Below, in pieces: positions 55,458 to 63,987 of a stretch of 64,000 nucleotides of DNA. This DNA is from an uncultured Chloroflexota bacterium. Lineage in GTDB: Bacteria; Chloroflexota; UBA4733. Location: positions 1 through 64,000 of the forward strand of contig CALBSQ010000148.1 in the NCBI GenBank assembly GCA_937967325.1, in the 5' to 3' direction. Below the pieces are notes generated by a model. It was not told the origin of the DNA. It did no database searches and saw nothing but the letters and a program-made list of their open reading frames with translations. Numbering within the stretch: position 1 is the first letter of the stretch; each line of letters opens with the position of its first letter. Made by a program: the position numbers and the translations under genes.

Positions 55458-56255
55458 TCACAGCGCCGCCAGCACCGCTCCGAGCACGACCAGCCCGGCG
55501 CCGAGCCAGACTCGTGGGCCGGAGCGCTCGCGAGCAATAAGCACGCCCAGGAGCACGGAAATCTCGCGCAGCGTGGACACGCGGCCCGCGTCGGCCCGCT
55601 GAAAGGCCAGCAAGACGAGCAGGTAGGCGGCTGTCGACCCCACGGCGACCAATAGACCCGGCGCCAGGGCCTTGCGCAGGCGCTGCCGGTCACCACGGGT
55701 ACACAATGTGAGGAGCGCGCCTTGCAAGAGCATCACGGCCCCGAGGTAGCCCACCGGCGAGACTTGACGGACGGCGCGGGCATCGATAAGCGAGTAGCTG
55801 GCAATGCAGACGCCGACCAGGAGCGCGAAGCCGGTCGCCGAGCGCTGTGTCTGGTGCTGACCGGACGTGGCCACCAGGATCAGCCCGGCAACGAGCGCCA
55901 CAGCCGCCGCGATTGTCTGGGGCGTCGGTAGCTGCACGAGAATCAGCCAGCCGCCCAGCGTGACGAGCAGCGGCGCGACGCCGCGACCGATCGGATAGGC
56001 CAGTGCCATCGCTCCACGGCGGTAGGCGGCCGACAGCGAGAGCGCGTAGGCCGTTTCCGCCAGTGCGGAGAGCACGATGAGTGGAAGCACCTGGCGCGGC
56101 GACGTGGCGATGGTCACCGGCAGCAGCACGAGGCCGCTGGCGAGGCCGGCAACGGCCATGGTGGCGATGCGATCGGACGTATCGTGCAGGACGCGGTTCC
56201 AGCCGGCATGGAAGCCGGCCGCGACCAGGACGATGGCGATCGCCAGCGGGTCCAC
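55458..56255 (-). CDS. EamA/DMT-family transporter
   Basis: A 265-residue membrane protein with about ten helices in two EamA repeats of the drug/metabolite transporter superfamily. The first repeat starts AIAIVLVAAGFHAGWNRVLH, and the second has TGFALLVGVCIASYSLID. DMT proteins export amino acids, nucleotides or metabolites. GTG at 56255 follows CAGGAGC. It is divergent from the HNH gene. Confidence 0.85.
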   Translation of the reverse strand: MDPLAIAIVLVAAGFHAGWNRVLHDTSDRIATMAVAGLASGLVLLPVTIATSPRQVLPLIVLSALAETAYALSLSAAYRRGAMALAYPIGRGVAPLLVTLGGWLILVQLPTPQTIAAAVALVAGLILVATSGQHQTQRSATGFALLVGVCIASYSLIDARAVRQVSPVGYLGAVMLLQGALLTLCTRGDRQRLRKALAPGLLVAVGSTAAYLLVLLAFQRADAGRVSTLREISVLLGVLIARERSGPRVWLGAGLVVLGAVLAAL

Positions 56256-56336
56256 AATGCTCCTGTTCGTCTCTCACCCATGGACAATTATGGGATGACG
56301 GGCGGGCATGGCATGCTGAAGTGGATAGGAGGGGCG

Positions 56337-56813
56337 ATGCCGGCGCGACGGGCGTGGGATCCTGAAGCGGCGCGCGACCGCGGCCGCGAGCGCCGACGAG
56401 ACCTGGAGCGTCGTCGGCAGCAGCAACCGGTGCGCGTGCCGGCCGACAATGTGTACGCCCTGTTGGAGCGCGTGAGCCGCCGCGAGAGTGTAGCGGCGCG
56501 GGGTAGCACGCGCGAGTGTGCGCTGTGCGGCCGGCCACTCACGCCGGAAACCGTCACAATCGACCACACCGTTGCCCGCGCGCTCGGCGGGGCCGACAGC
56601 CCGGACAATCTGCAGGCCGTGTGCCAGCGCTGCAACAACCTGAAGAGCCGCCTCGAGGCCACGGTGCGCGCGCGTCGGGAACGAGGCGTCGACATGGGGG
56701 ATGTCGCCGATGAGGTGCTGGCGGCGATCCCCAGTCAGGCTGAGCGGGAGCGGTTTGCCGCTCACTCGTCCGTGAGCACCCTGTTGGAGGCGCTTGCCCA
56801 ACCGGACCGGTAG
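56337..56813 (+). CDS. HNH endonuclease
   Basis: A 158-residue protein with an HNH nuclease domain: CALCGRPL, then VTIDHTVARALGGADSPDNL and CQRCNNLKS. Four Cys form a zinc site and the metal-finger His is in IDH. The basic N-terminus (RRRDLERRRQQQ) can contact DNA. ATG at 56337 follows TAGGAGGGG; the longer frame to 56184 is antisense to the EamA gene. Stand-alone HNH genes occur in phage, mobile and defence settings. Confidence 0.84.
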   Translation: MPARRAWDPEAARDRGRERRRDLERRRQQQPVRVPADNVYALLERVSRRESVAARGSTRECALCGRPLTPETVTIDHTVARALGGADSPDNLQAVCQRCNNLKSRLEATVRARRERGVDMGDVADEVLAAIPSQAERERFAAHSSVSTLLEALAQPDR

Positions 56814-57114
56814 CAACCGTCCTGTCACGCTGAGGGTGTTCCCTTGTACCGTGATGTACGGGGAGACGAGGAGTGAAATCCCTCGACAACGGCGGACGAG
56901 TCACCCCGCCGAAAGTATGCCGCTTGCCGGCATTTCAGAGAAGTTGAACACCCCACCGTGTCAGGAGGCGGATGCTAGGCTAGCGACGAAAGGATGCCGC
57001 GGCGCTATGGCGTACCCTCATGGGCCGTCGGCACATCGGAGGAGAGCGCCCGGTCAAGCCCTACGGAATCCCCCGGCTGCGCGTCGGCGATTGGTGAAAG
57101 GATGGGACGGAGCA
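56814..57114. other. Intergenic region, nothing assigned
   Basis: About 300 bases between the HNH gene and the broken glycosidase. A short plus-strand frame, GGERPVKPYGIPRLRVGDW at about 57048-57107, ends in a stop and might be a remnant. I see no RNA gene or clear promoter. Confidence 0.35.
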
Positions 57115-57733
57115 ATGACAGCATCGGCAAAGCGTCTTGGCATGCTCGGTTTCGCCATCGCGGCGACATTCGTCGTGGCAAGCGTGCTCGGTGTGCCCTC
57201 GACGCGGACCGCGCTGGCGGCGACGCCGGTACCTGCACCGGCGTCTCCTTCCAGGTCGCGGGCATGCAGGAGCTCGTGACGACCGTCCGCAACACCGGCG
57301 CGACCAACGTCGTCATACTGGGCGGCGTCCAGTATTCCAACGCCCTGTCCCAGTGGCTATCCTCCGCGCCGAGCGACCCGGCCGGCAATCTGGCGGCCGC
57401 CACAGTCTCGCCATCACCGCGTCGCACTTCACCACCACGCAGTACCCTTGGGTGCAAGTCACACCTCCGTCAAGCCTGGGGGGGAACACGACGATCACCG
57501 CCCACGTCTGGGCGCCGGCCAAGAGCAACCTCGGCGCACAACTGTTCGTTTCCGATGCCAACTGGTCCTGGCACATGGAAGGCTACGTCTCCTTGGCGCC
57601 GGGCGCCTGGACGACCCTCACTTATACGATCCCGAGTGGCGCCCCCACGCCGTTCCGCGAGCTGGGCATCCAGTTCCTGTACAGCAGTAGCTCCGGCTTC
57701 TCCGGCACACTGTATCTGGATGCGGTGCAGTAG
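57115..57733 (+). pseudogene. Broken GH5-like glycoside hydrolase
   Basis: Parts of one secreted gene lie in three frames. ATG at 57115 gives a signal peptide (LGMLGFAIAATFVVASVLG). A shift near 57240 leads to GMQELVTTVRNTGATNVVIL, then GGVQYSNALSQWL, which resembles the segment before the C-terminal catalytic strands of GH5 cellulases. A second shift near 57410 leads to a beta-rich domain (TQYPWVQVTPPSSLGG, then AQLFVSDANWSWH and GTLYLDAVQ) like a carbohydrate-binding module. Both catalytic Glu regions are missing, so most of the enzyme domain has been deleted. Confidence 0.7.
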
Positions 57734-57753
57734 GCCGGGGTGACCCCTCCTAA

Positions 57754-57774
57754 CCCTCCCCGCCGCGGGGAGGG
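57754..57774 (+). terminator. GC hairpin after the broken glycosidase
   Basis: CCCTCCCC and GGGGAGGG pair around a five-base loop (GCCGC), 20 bases after the stop codon. No T run follows. It may be a terminator or a repeat. Confidence 0.35.
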
Positions 57775-57942
57775 GCCGGCGACGGAGAGAATGGCGCAAA
57801 ACACGACCGTTCGCTAGCGAGGGCAGGAGGGGGACAGACGTTGTTGCTGTGTGCGTCTCATTCGTGGGGCGACGGAGCCGCGTTCTGCACGCAGCACTGC
57901 CGGATCCGGCCGAGCATCAAGACCTTACGCCCATCGGACCTA

Positions 57943-58434
57943 TTACTGCGCACGGAGTGATGCCCAGTAGGCCCAGCCGGCTACGTCGGGGACTTCAAAG
58001 CCGTGCGCGCCGAGGATGGTGCAGATTTGGGTGCGGTGATCGTTGCCGTGGTGGATGGCCTGGAGCATTAGGAGGTCTTCGGCATGCGGCGTCTCGGGCC
58101 AGTCGCCCTGCGCGGGGATGGTAACGTCCAGCTCGTCCACGCGGTCGAGCACCGCCTCCCAGCGTTTGGCCTGCGCGGCGAAGGCGGATCGCAGCTCCGC
58201 TGGGGCGGGCGCCGGCTCCTGACTCTCATGCACCCGTGCGTCCGCTTGCTCACTGGTGAGCCGCCCCAGGTAGCGCTGGTCCGCTGCGACCAGGTGGACG
58301 AGGGTGGCGTGGATCGTGCCCATGGTGCCCGGCACGCTCTCTTGGAGTCGCTCTGGAGGCAGGCCGGCGCAGTGGTCGATCAAGCCCCGCGTTGCCCAGA
58401 TGTGGTGGCGAAACATCGTCCGCAATGGATCCAT
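57943..58434 (-). CDS. DinB-family protein
   Basis: A 163-residue four-helix-bundle protein of the DinB/YfiT superfamily of metal-dependent, often thiol-linked enzymes. Three His expected to bind metal are seen: one in GTIHATLVHL and two in AIHHGNDHRTQI. ATG at 58434 follows AAGGAG. The true reaction is unknown for most members. Confidence 0.85.
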   Translation of the reverse strand: MDPLRTMFRHHIWATRGLIDHCAGLPPERLQESVPGTMGTIHATLVHLVAADQRYLGRLTSEQADARVHESQEPAPAPAELRSAFAAQAKRWEAVLDRVDELDVTIPAQGDWPETPHAEDLLMLQAIHHGNDHRTQICTILGAHGFEVPDVAGWAYWASLRAQ

Positions 58435-58569
58435 CGGCGCTCCTTGTGGTAGCGATTGGGTGCTCAGCCACAACCCCGTGCTCGAGCACCGGCGTGGAGA
58501 TTATAGCGAACAAATGTTCGTTGGGCCAGCGAAGGACCTGACGGTCCTATCCGTGTTGCCCGCCCAGCG

Positions 58570-58989
58570 TCAGTGTAGCGCGAGCGTGCCGAGCCGCTTG
58601 CAGCGCCGCTCCACACGGCGGAACACCGCCGTGCCCAACACGGACATCACGACCAGGAAGGCCAGCGAGATGAGCACTTCCGCCGGCACTGGCAGGATGG
58701 TGCGCGTGTGCAGCAGGATGCCGCGCAGCGAGTCGTAGCCGTAGGTCAGCGGCAGCGCCAAGGCGATGGGCAGCAGCACGGCGGGTAGCGCCTGCACGGG
58801 AAAGTTGCCCCCGGACAGTGTGATGACCACGTAATTGGACACGTCGATCAGCGTGTTGGCCTCGCGCATCAACAGGACCAGGCCGGCAAAGGCAAAGCCG
58901 AAGCCGTAGAGGGCGATCAGCATCGGCAGCACGGCCGCGTAGAGGCGGGCTGCGGGGCAGTCCGGATTGGCGTAACTCCTGCTTCCGCC
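58570..58989 (-). pseudogene. ABC-2 type permease, C-terminal fragment
   Basis: From 58570 to about 58989 the minus strand encodes the last four or so helices of an ABC-2 type membrane permease: SYANPDCPAARLYAAVLPML, GFAFAGLVLLMREANTLID and GGNFPVQALPAVLLPIA. A first start (GTG) exists at 58932 but the similarity begins further out, so the N-terminal part is gone. The frame runs into sequence antisense to the methyltransferase gene, so the cut lies near 59000. No matching ATPase is nearby. Confidence 0.65.
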
Positions 58990-59032
58990 ATAGACTACGG
59001 TCTGATAGCGGATGGCATCCAGGAGCGAGGGT

Positions 59033-60673
59033 ATGGTGGTCAGGTCGGTTTTGGCCGAACGACCGCGTATCGAGTTGGAACTTGCCCGACTGGCGATCGA
59101 GTTGGGCGCATCGGAGATCGGCGGCCTACTCTCTGCCGGAGAGCAATCGCTCGTCCAGCAGACACAGGTCGCCGCGCCGCCGTCGCTCCTCGCCCCCGAC
59201 GATCTTCTCCAGGCGATTCGAGCCGGACGTGACCCGCTCGGTGATATCTTCTGCCGGATCCGTCCGGTCGTCCAGCGCCGTCAAGATGGCGCCTTCTACA
59301 CCCCATCGGAGCTGGTCTCCACGATGGTGGATTGGGCCTTGAGCCGCGGGCCGGATCGGGTGGTCGACGCCGGCTGCGGCAGCGGCCGTTTTGTCGCTGC
59401 CGCCGTCCGGCGCGACCGAGCACGGCATGTTGTGGCAGTCGACGCTGACCCCCTCGCCACCCTCATGACGCGGGCGGCGCTTGCTGCCCTGGACGCCCGG
59501 TCGGCCCAGGTGTGCCAGGCCGACTACACCCGCCTCGAATTGCCACGCATCGCCGGACGTACCGCCTTCGTCGGCAATCCACCATATGTGCGCCATCACG
59601 ACCTCAGTCCCAGTACCAAGGCCTGGGCGACCGGCACAGCGGAACGGTTGGGCCTGCGAATCTCGGGCCTGGCAGGGCTGCACGCGCTGTTCTACCTCGC
59701 GACTGCTGCCCATGCGGCGCCAGGCGACATCGGCTGTTTCGTCACCAGCGCGGAGTGGCTGGATGTCGGTTATGGCAGCGTGCTCCGGCAACTGCTCCTT
59801 GACGGCCTGGGCGCCCACTCCCTCCAGCTCATCGACCCGACAGCCATGCCTTTCGAGAGCACCCAGACCACGGCGCTCGTCTCCTGCTTCATCGTGGGGA
59901 GTAGGCCGAGTCAGATTAGCGCTCGCAAGGTACACACGCTGGCCGATCTGGCGCGTCTGGAGGATGGGCTCTCCGTGCCTCGGGAGGCGTGGCTGGCAAA
60001 TGAGCGCTGGTCGGCGCTGTTCGAAGAGCAAGGGCGGTCTCCTCACCCCGACGACGCGGCGCCGACCCGGCTCTCCGTGTTCGCCCGTGTCCACCGCGGT
60101 CTCGTTACGGGCGCCAACGACTTCTTCGTCCTCACCCGTGCCCACGCCCAGGCGCTTGGGGTAGCACCATGGTGCGTCCCCGCCATCACGGACGCTCGAG
60201 AAATCCTTGATGCTGGCGGAGTCGTCCGCGACTTGCCCGAACGCAAGCTCCTCTTGCGCATCCCGAGGGATGTCGATCGCCGGAACCATCCTGACCTGGA
60301 CCGCTATCTGCGAGTAGGCGAGATGCCGCGAGGTGACAAGCCCGCCGTCGCCGACACCTACATCTGTTCGCACCGCCGTCCCTGGTGGTACGTTGGCGCC
60401 CAGCAAGCAGCGCCGATTGTCGCGTCCTACATGGCCCGTCGTGGGCCCGCCTTCGCGCTGAACCCAGACGGCCTCGCCCTCATCAATATCAGCCACGGCC
60501 TGTATCCAGTCGCAGCCATGGACGCCGGGCAGCTACAACGCCTCTGCCAGGCGCTCAATGCCGGCAGTACCTCCTTCCGCGGCTCCGGGCGAACCTATCA
60601 GGGCGGCTTGGAGAAGTTCGAGCCACGGGAGATGGAGGCCCTGCCGGTTACGGTGGACGGGCCATACGTTTGA
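59033..60673 (+). CDS. Orphan N6-adenine DNA methyltransferase
   Basis: A 546-residue class I methyltransferase of the type found in many type II restriction systems. The SAM motif is VVDAGCGSGRF near residue 112 and the catalytic motif is NPPYVRH near 182, followed by a target-recognition part with SEWLDVGYG. The C-terminus has FEPREMEALPV, common at the end of this family. ATG at 59033 follows AGGAGCGAGG; the ATG at 59012 has no site. No restriction enzyme is directly adjacent, and the gene meets a truncated permease at its 5' end. Confidence 0.85.
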   Translation: MVVRSVLAERPRIELELARLAIELGASEIGGLLSAGEQSLVQQTQVAAPPSLLAPDDLLQAIRAGRDPLGDIFCRIRPVVQRRQDGAFYTPSELVSTMVDWALSRGPDRVVDAGCGSGRFVAAAVRRDRARHVVAVDADPLATLMTRAALAALDARSAQVCQADYTRLELPRIAGRTAFVGNPPYVRHHDLSPSTKAWATGTAERLGLRISGLAGLHALFYLATAAHAAPGDIGCFVTSAEWLDVGYGSVLRQLLLDGLGAHSLQLIDPTAMPFESTQTTALVSCFIVGSRPSQISARKVHTLADLARLEDGLSVPREAWLANERWSALFEEQGRSPHPDDAAPTRLSVFARVHRGLVTGANDFFVLTRAHAQALGVAPWCVPAITDAREILDAGGVVRDLPERKLLLRIPRDVDRRNHPDLDRYLRVGEMPRGDKPAVADTYICSHRRPWWYVGAQQAAPIVASYMARRGPAFALNPDGLALINISHGLYPVAAMDAGQLQRLCQALNAGSTSFRGSGRTYQGGLEKFEPREMEALPVTVDGPYV

Positions 60674-60817
60674 TCACCACCTCTCCTGGACGGCGTTTAC
60701 CATCTGCGCCACCTCGTTCAGGCCCAACGCGACTACCGGATCACCCTCTTTTGGGAGCACAACCTCGTCCCGCTACGCGACTTCGTGCGCGAGGCGCGGC
60801 GAACGGCGAGCCGCTGA
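60674..60817 (+). other. In-frame coding-like tail after the methyltransferase stop
   Basis: Directly after the TGA at 60671-60673 the same frame goes on open for 47 codons: LLDGVYHLRHLVQAQRDYRI, then TLFWEHNLVPLRDFVREARR, before TGA at 60815. The composition is protein-like and the frame is kept. It has no start codon of its own. It may be a remnant of a second gene or of a longer methyltransferase. Confidence 0.35.
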
Positions 60818-60831
60818 CGGGTGCGTGGGTA

Positions 60832-60948
60832 CCGCTCCAGCTCATCGACCAGCCTGCCGAAGAAGGTGACGGCTCGCCGGATCGGCTCGGGATTGGTCAT
60901 GTCCACGCCCGCCAGCTGCATCAACTCGAGAGGGCGCTGTGTCCGCCC
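60832..60948 (-). pseudogene. Duplicated 3' end of pepF
   Basis: The minus strand reads GRTQRPLELMQLAGVDMTNP and then EPIRRAVTFFGRLVDELER. This agrees in 32 of 38 residues with the C-terminus of the complete pepF at 61982-63784. Nothing of the rest of pepF is present. The fragment has the same orientation as the full gene and lies on the other side of the toxin-antitoxin pair. Confidence 0.85.
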
Positions 60949-61044
60949 CGACGATGGATCGCCGCAGCACGAGTATGACCGCCTTCGGGTGAAGGCGCCC
61001 AGGACTACCTTGACATCAGACCGAGCATATGCGAAAATACGTAT

Positions 61045-61416
61045 ATGCACCAGGAGCGCGACTGGACCACTGAGTTCTACCTCGAGGAGAACGGCGCCAG
61101 CCCAGTCGAGGAGTTTCTGGACGGTCTGGATCGCAAGGCTCGTGCTCGGTTTCGCTGGTCGATGGAGCAGTTACGCGTTCGCAACGTACTGGCCAGGGAG
61201 CCCTTGGTACGGCACCTCGAAGGTGAATTGTGGAAGTTGCGCGAGGAAAGTGGGACCAATATCTATCGGATTATTTACTTCGTCTTCACCGGCCGGCGTA
61301 TCGTCTTCCTGCATGGGTTTCAAAAGAAGGCACAAAGGACACCGAGCCGCGAATTGGCGATGGGAAGCAAACGGCATGCGGCATTCAAGGCACGTGAAGA
61401 GAGGAGGCGAGAGTGA
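61045..61416 (+). CDS. RelE/HigB-like toxin (phage Gp49-like)
   Basis: A 123-residue protein of the phage-derived Gp49-like/HigB family, mRNA-cleaving toxins of the RelE fold. Typical parts are SPVEEFLDGLDRKARARF, HLEGELWKLREESGTNIYR and FLHGFQKKAQRTP. ATG at 61045 is preceded by an AT-rich stretch (ATGCGAAAATACGTAT) that may be the promoter. The antitoxin gene overlaps its stop codon. Confidence 0.88.
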   Translation: MHQERDWTTEFYLEENGASPVEEFLDGLDRKARARFRWSMEQLRVRNVLAREPLVRHLEGELWKLREESGTNIYRIIYFVFTGRRIVFLHGFQKKAQRTPSRELAMGSKRHAAFKAREERRRE

Positions 61417-61781
61417 TGACGCAGGAAGCGCCCGATTTGGAGGGACAGCAGCGCTACGAGCAGTACTGGTCCAAGCAGATGGCGGACCCGGAGTTTCGTC
61501 GCGTGTACGAGGAGGAGGCGGCCAAGAAGGAGCTGTGGCTTCAGCTTGTGGAAGCGCGCCAGCAAGCAGGCCTCACCCAGACGGAGCTGGCTAGGCGTCT
61601 CGGTGTTTCCCAGGCGCAGGTGTCACGGATCGAGAAGGAGGGATACGACGCCTATACCCTCACCACCCTGCGCCGCTACGTGCAGGCACTGGGCGACGGC
61701 TTTCGGCTGGAAGTGAGTGTCCGCCAGCCAGTGCCCCCGGAGCAGCAACGCCAGTTGGTGCATAGCGGGGGGCGCGGGTAG
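61416..61781 (+). CDS. Xre-family antitoxin
   Basis: A 121-residue DNA-binding protein. The Xre helix-turn-helix is GLTQTELARRLGVSQAQVSR near residues 51-70. Toxin-first order with TGATG overlap is the HigBA arrangement; the antitoxin would neutralise the toxin and repress the operon. ATG at 61416 has GAGGAGG upstream; a GTG at 61413 is one codon earlier. Confidence 0.88.
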   Translation: MTQEAPDLEGQQRYEQYWSKQMADPEFRRVYEEEAAKKELWLQLVEARQQAGLTQTELARRLGVSQAQVSRIEKEGYDAYTLTTLRRYVQALGDGFRLEVSVRQPVPPEQQRQLVHSGGRG

Positions 61782-61981
61782 TGCCAGCGGAGGCTATCCG
61801 TATCGACCAGGGTGTGGGCCACCCCCTGGTCCAGGAGCTCGGAGTCCTCAGTCGTCGCGCCAGTCTTACCCACCTCACTCGGGACGGTTAGGAGCGGCTC
61901 TGGGCAATGCGGAGCCATTACCGTGCGCTCCCGTTCACAATCGATCGTCCGTGATGCAACTTCACCTGGGAAGGTCCTCCC

Positions 61982-63784
61982 TCAGGCGAAGCTGCGCTCC
62001 AGCTCGTCGACCAGGCTGCCGAAGAAGGCGACGGCGCGGCGAATCGGGTCGGGATTGGTCATGTCCACGCCGGCCATCTGCATTAGCTCGATAGGCCGTT
62101 GGGTCCCGCCCGCCTTGAGCGTGCGCAGCCAGCGCTCTACGGCCGGCTGACCTTCCTGACGGATCGCCTCCGCTACGCCGTAGGAACAGGAGAGGCCGGC
62201 GGCGTAGGTGTAGGGGTAGAGGCCGGTGTAGAAGTGCGGCTGCTGCGCCCAGTACAGGCGGGCGGCGTCGTCCACGACTACCGAACCAGAGTAGAAGCGC
62301 TCGAACACCTCGTTCTGCACCTGCAAGATCGTGCTGAGCGTGAGCGGCTTGCCGGCCTCCGCCAGGTCGTAGAGCCGCTGCTCGAAGTGTGCTTCTAGCA
62401 GATGCACGACCATGTTGTGCGTGAACGTGCCCAGGAACTGCAGGATCACCCAGCGGCGCAGCCGCGGGTCGTCGGTGGAATCCACAATGTGCCGGCCCAG
62501 GATCAGCTCGTTGCAGGTGGAGGGAGCCTCCACGAAGACAAGGCCCGTACGCGTGTTGCTGATGACCTGGTTGCGCCCGGCCAGTATGCCATGCCCGGCG
62601 TGGCCCAGCTCGTGGGCCAGGATGAAGGCGCTGCGCAGGTTGTCGCGCCAGGTGGTGAAGACGTAGGAGTGGACGCCGTAGACGGTGGCGCAGAAAGCGC
62701 CGGAGCGCTTGCCGGCGTTCTCGGCGCGGTCGACCCAGCGGTCGCGGATGGCGGCTTCGACGATCTCGCCGTACTCCTCACCCAGCGCCGCCAGGCCTTT
62801 GCGGATCAGCTCGCCGGACTCCGCGAATGTGGTCGGCGGGTCGTACTCGGGGTCCAGCGGCGCGTCCACGTCGTAGCGGTAGACGCGATCCAGGTGCAGC
62901 AGCCTCTGGCGCAGCCGCATGAGACGCCGGAAGTGCGGTGCGATCTCATCGTGAACGATCTGGAGGACGTTGCGGTAGACCTCCTCCGGCACCTGCTGGC
63001 CTTCGAGGATCATCTCCGTCGCCGAGGCGTAGCGGCGCACGCGCGCCATCACCACGTTGCGCTTGATCTGTGTTGCCAGCGTCGTCGCGAGCGTCGCCTT
63101 GTGCCGCCCGATGCCGGACGCGAGCGACTCATAGCCGTGCCGGCGCAGCTCGCGATCGGCCGACCCGGAAAGTCCGAAGACGTAGGCGGCGATGGAGACG
63201 GGCTGCTCCCGCCCCTGGGCGTCACGCACCGGAGTGCACTGCAAGTCCACTGCCGTCGCCTGGCCCCAGACCGACCCCGGGACGGACAGCACTTCACCCA
63301 GCGCGGCCAGCGTCTGCTCCGTCTCTTGGGCCAGGACGTGCGGGGCACGGCGCAGGACTTCTTCCAGTTGCAGCCGGTAGGTGGCGAGTCCAGGCTCCGC
63401 AGCCAGGTAGCGCTCGATCGTGCCGATTGGCAGCGCGCTCAGCTCCGTGTTGAGGAAGGAGAGCGCAGCGCTAACTCGCGCCCCCAGATCAGCGGCCCGA
63501 GCGGCTAATGCCTGGTTGTGCGCCGACATGCCGTCCGTGGAGATGCTCAACTGGGCATAGGCGCCGACTTTGGTCATCGTCGCCGCCACCGCGTCCCGCG
63601 CCTGCAAGCAGCCGAGGAGGCTGCCGGCGCTCTCGCCCAGCCGGCCCCGGTACTCGGTTACCGCCTGCACCAGGCTGTCTACCCGCGTTAGGTCGGCTTC
63701 CCAGGTCTCGAACGTGGGGTAGATGTCACCAAGGTTCCAGGTCTGCTCGACGGGTATCTGATCGCGGGTGGGTAGGCCGGGCAT
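61982..63784 (-). CDS. pepF: Oligoendopeptidase F
   Basis: A 600-residue cytosolic M3-family zinc peptidase that cuts short peptides. The zinc motif HELGH is at residues 391-395 in ILAHELGHAGHG, and the third ligand Glu is expected in the following FVEAPSTCNE. ATG at 63784 has AAGGAGG ten bases upstream. The gene is complete. Its last 38 codons have a diverged copy at 60832-60948. Confidence 0.94.
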   Translation of the reverse strand: MPGLPTRDQIPVEQTWNLGDIYPTFETWEADLTRVDSLVQAVTEYRGRLGESAGSLLGCLQARDAVAATMTKVGAYAQLSISTDGMSAHNQALAARAADLGARVSAALSFLNTELSALPIGTIERYLAAEPGLATYRLQLEEVLRRAPHVLAQETEQTLAALGEVLSVPGSVWGQATAVDLQCTPVRDAQGREQPVSIAAYVFGLSGSADRELRRHGYESLASGIGRHKATLATTLATQIKRNVVMARVRRYASATEMILEGQQVPEEVYRNVLQIVHDEIAPHFRRLMRLRQRLLHLDRVYRYDVDAPLDPEYDPPTTFAESGELIRKGLAALGEEYGEIVEAAIRDRWVDRAENAGKRSGAFCATVYGVHSYVFTTWRDNLRSAFILAHELGHAGHGILAGRNQVISNTRTGLVFVEAPSTCNELILGRHIVDSTDDPRLRRWVILQFLGTFTHNMVVHLLEAHFEQRLYDLAEAGKPLTLSTILQVQNEVFERFYSGSVVVDDAARLYWAQQPHFYTGLYPYTYAAGLSCSYGVAEAIRQEGQPAVERWLRTLKAGGTQRPIELMQMAGVDMTNPDPIRRAVAFFGSLVDELERSFA

Positions 63785-63825
63785 GGTCGATCGTCCTCCT
63801 TTGTTCGGCTAGCGCAGCAGGAGGT

Positions 63826-63987
63826 ATGGTACGCATTCAACAGAGACCGCGCATGCCGCTTGACACTGCCAGCACCCTACCCAAGCTGCCAACGTGGCAC
63901 GAAAGGCCACTGTCAACCCTCGGTCGCACCCGCGGCCGCGATGCCATGCCGCTCGAGCTGTTGCGAGAGACGTTGCTGGCCGAGTGA
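63826..63987 (+). CDS. Possible small protein before contig end
   Basis: A 53-residue frame (with RDAMPLELLRETLLAE at its end) starts at ATG 63826, where GGAGG lies too close, or at ATG 63853. Its stop codon overlaps GTG at 63984 as GTGA, the form seen for coupled genes. It may be real or only a chance frame. Confidence 0.3.
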   Translation: MVRIQQRPRMPLDTASTLPKLPTWHERPLSTLGRTRGRDAMPLELLRETLLAE

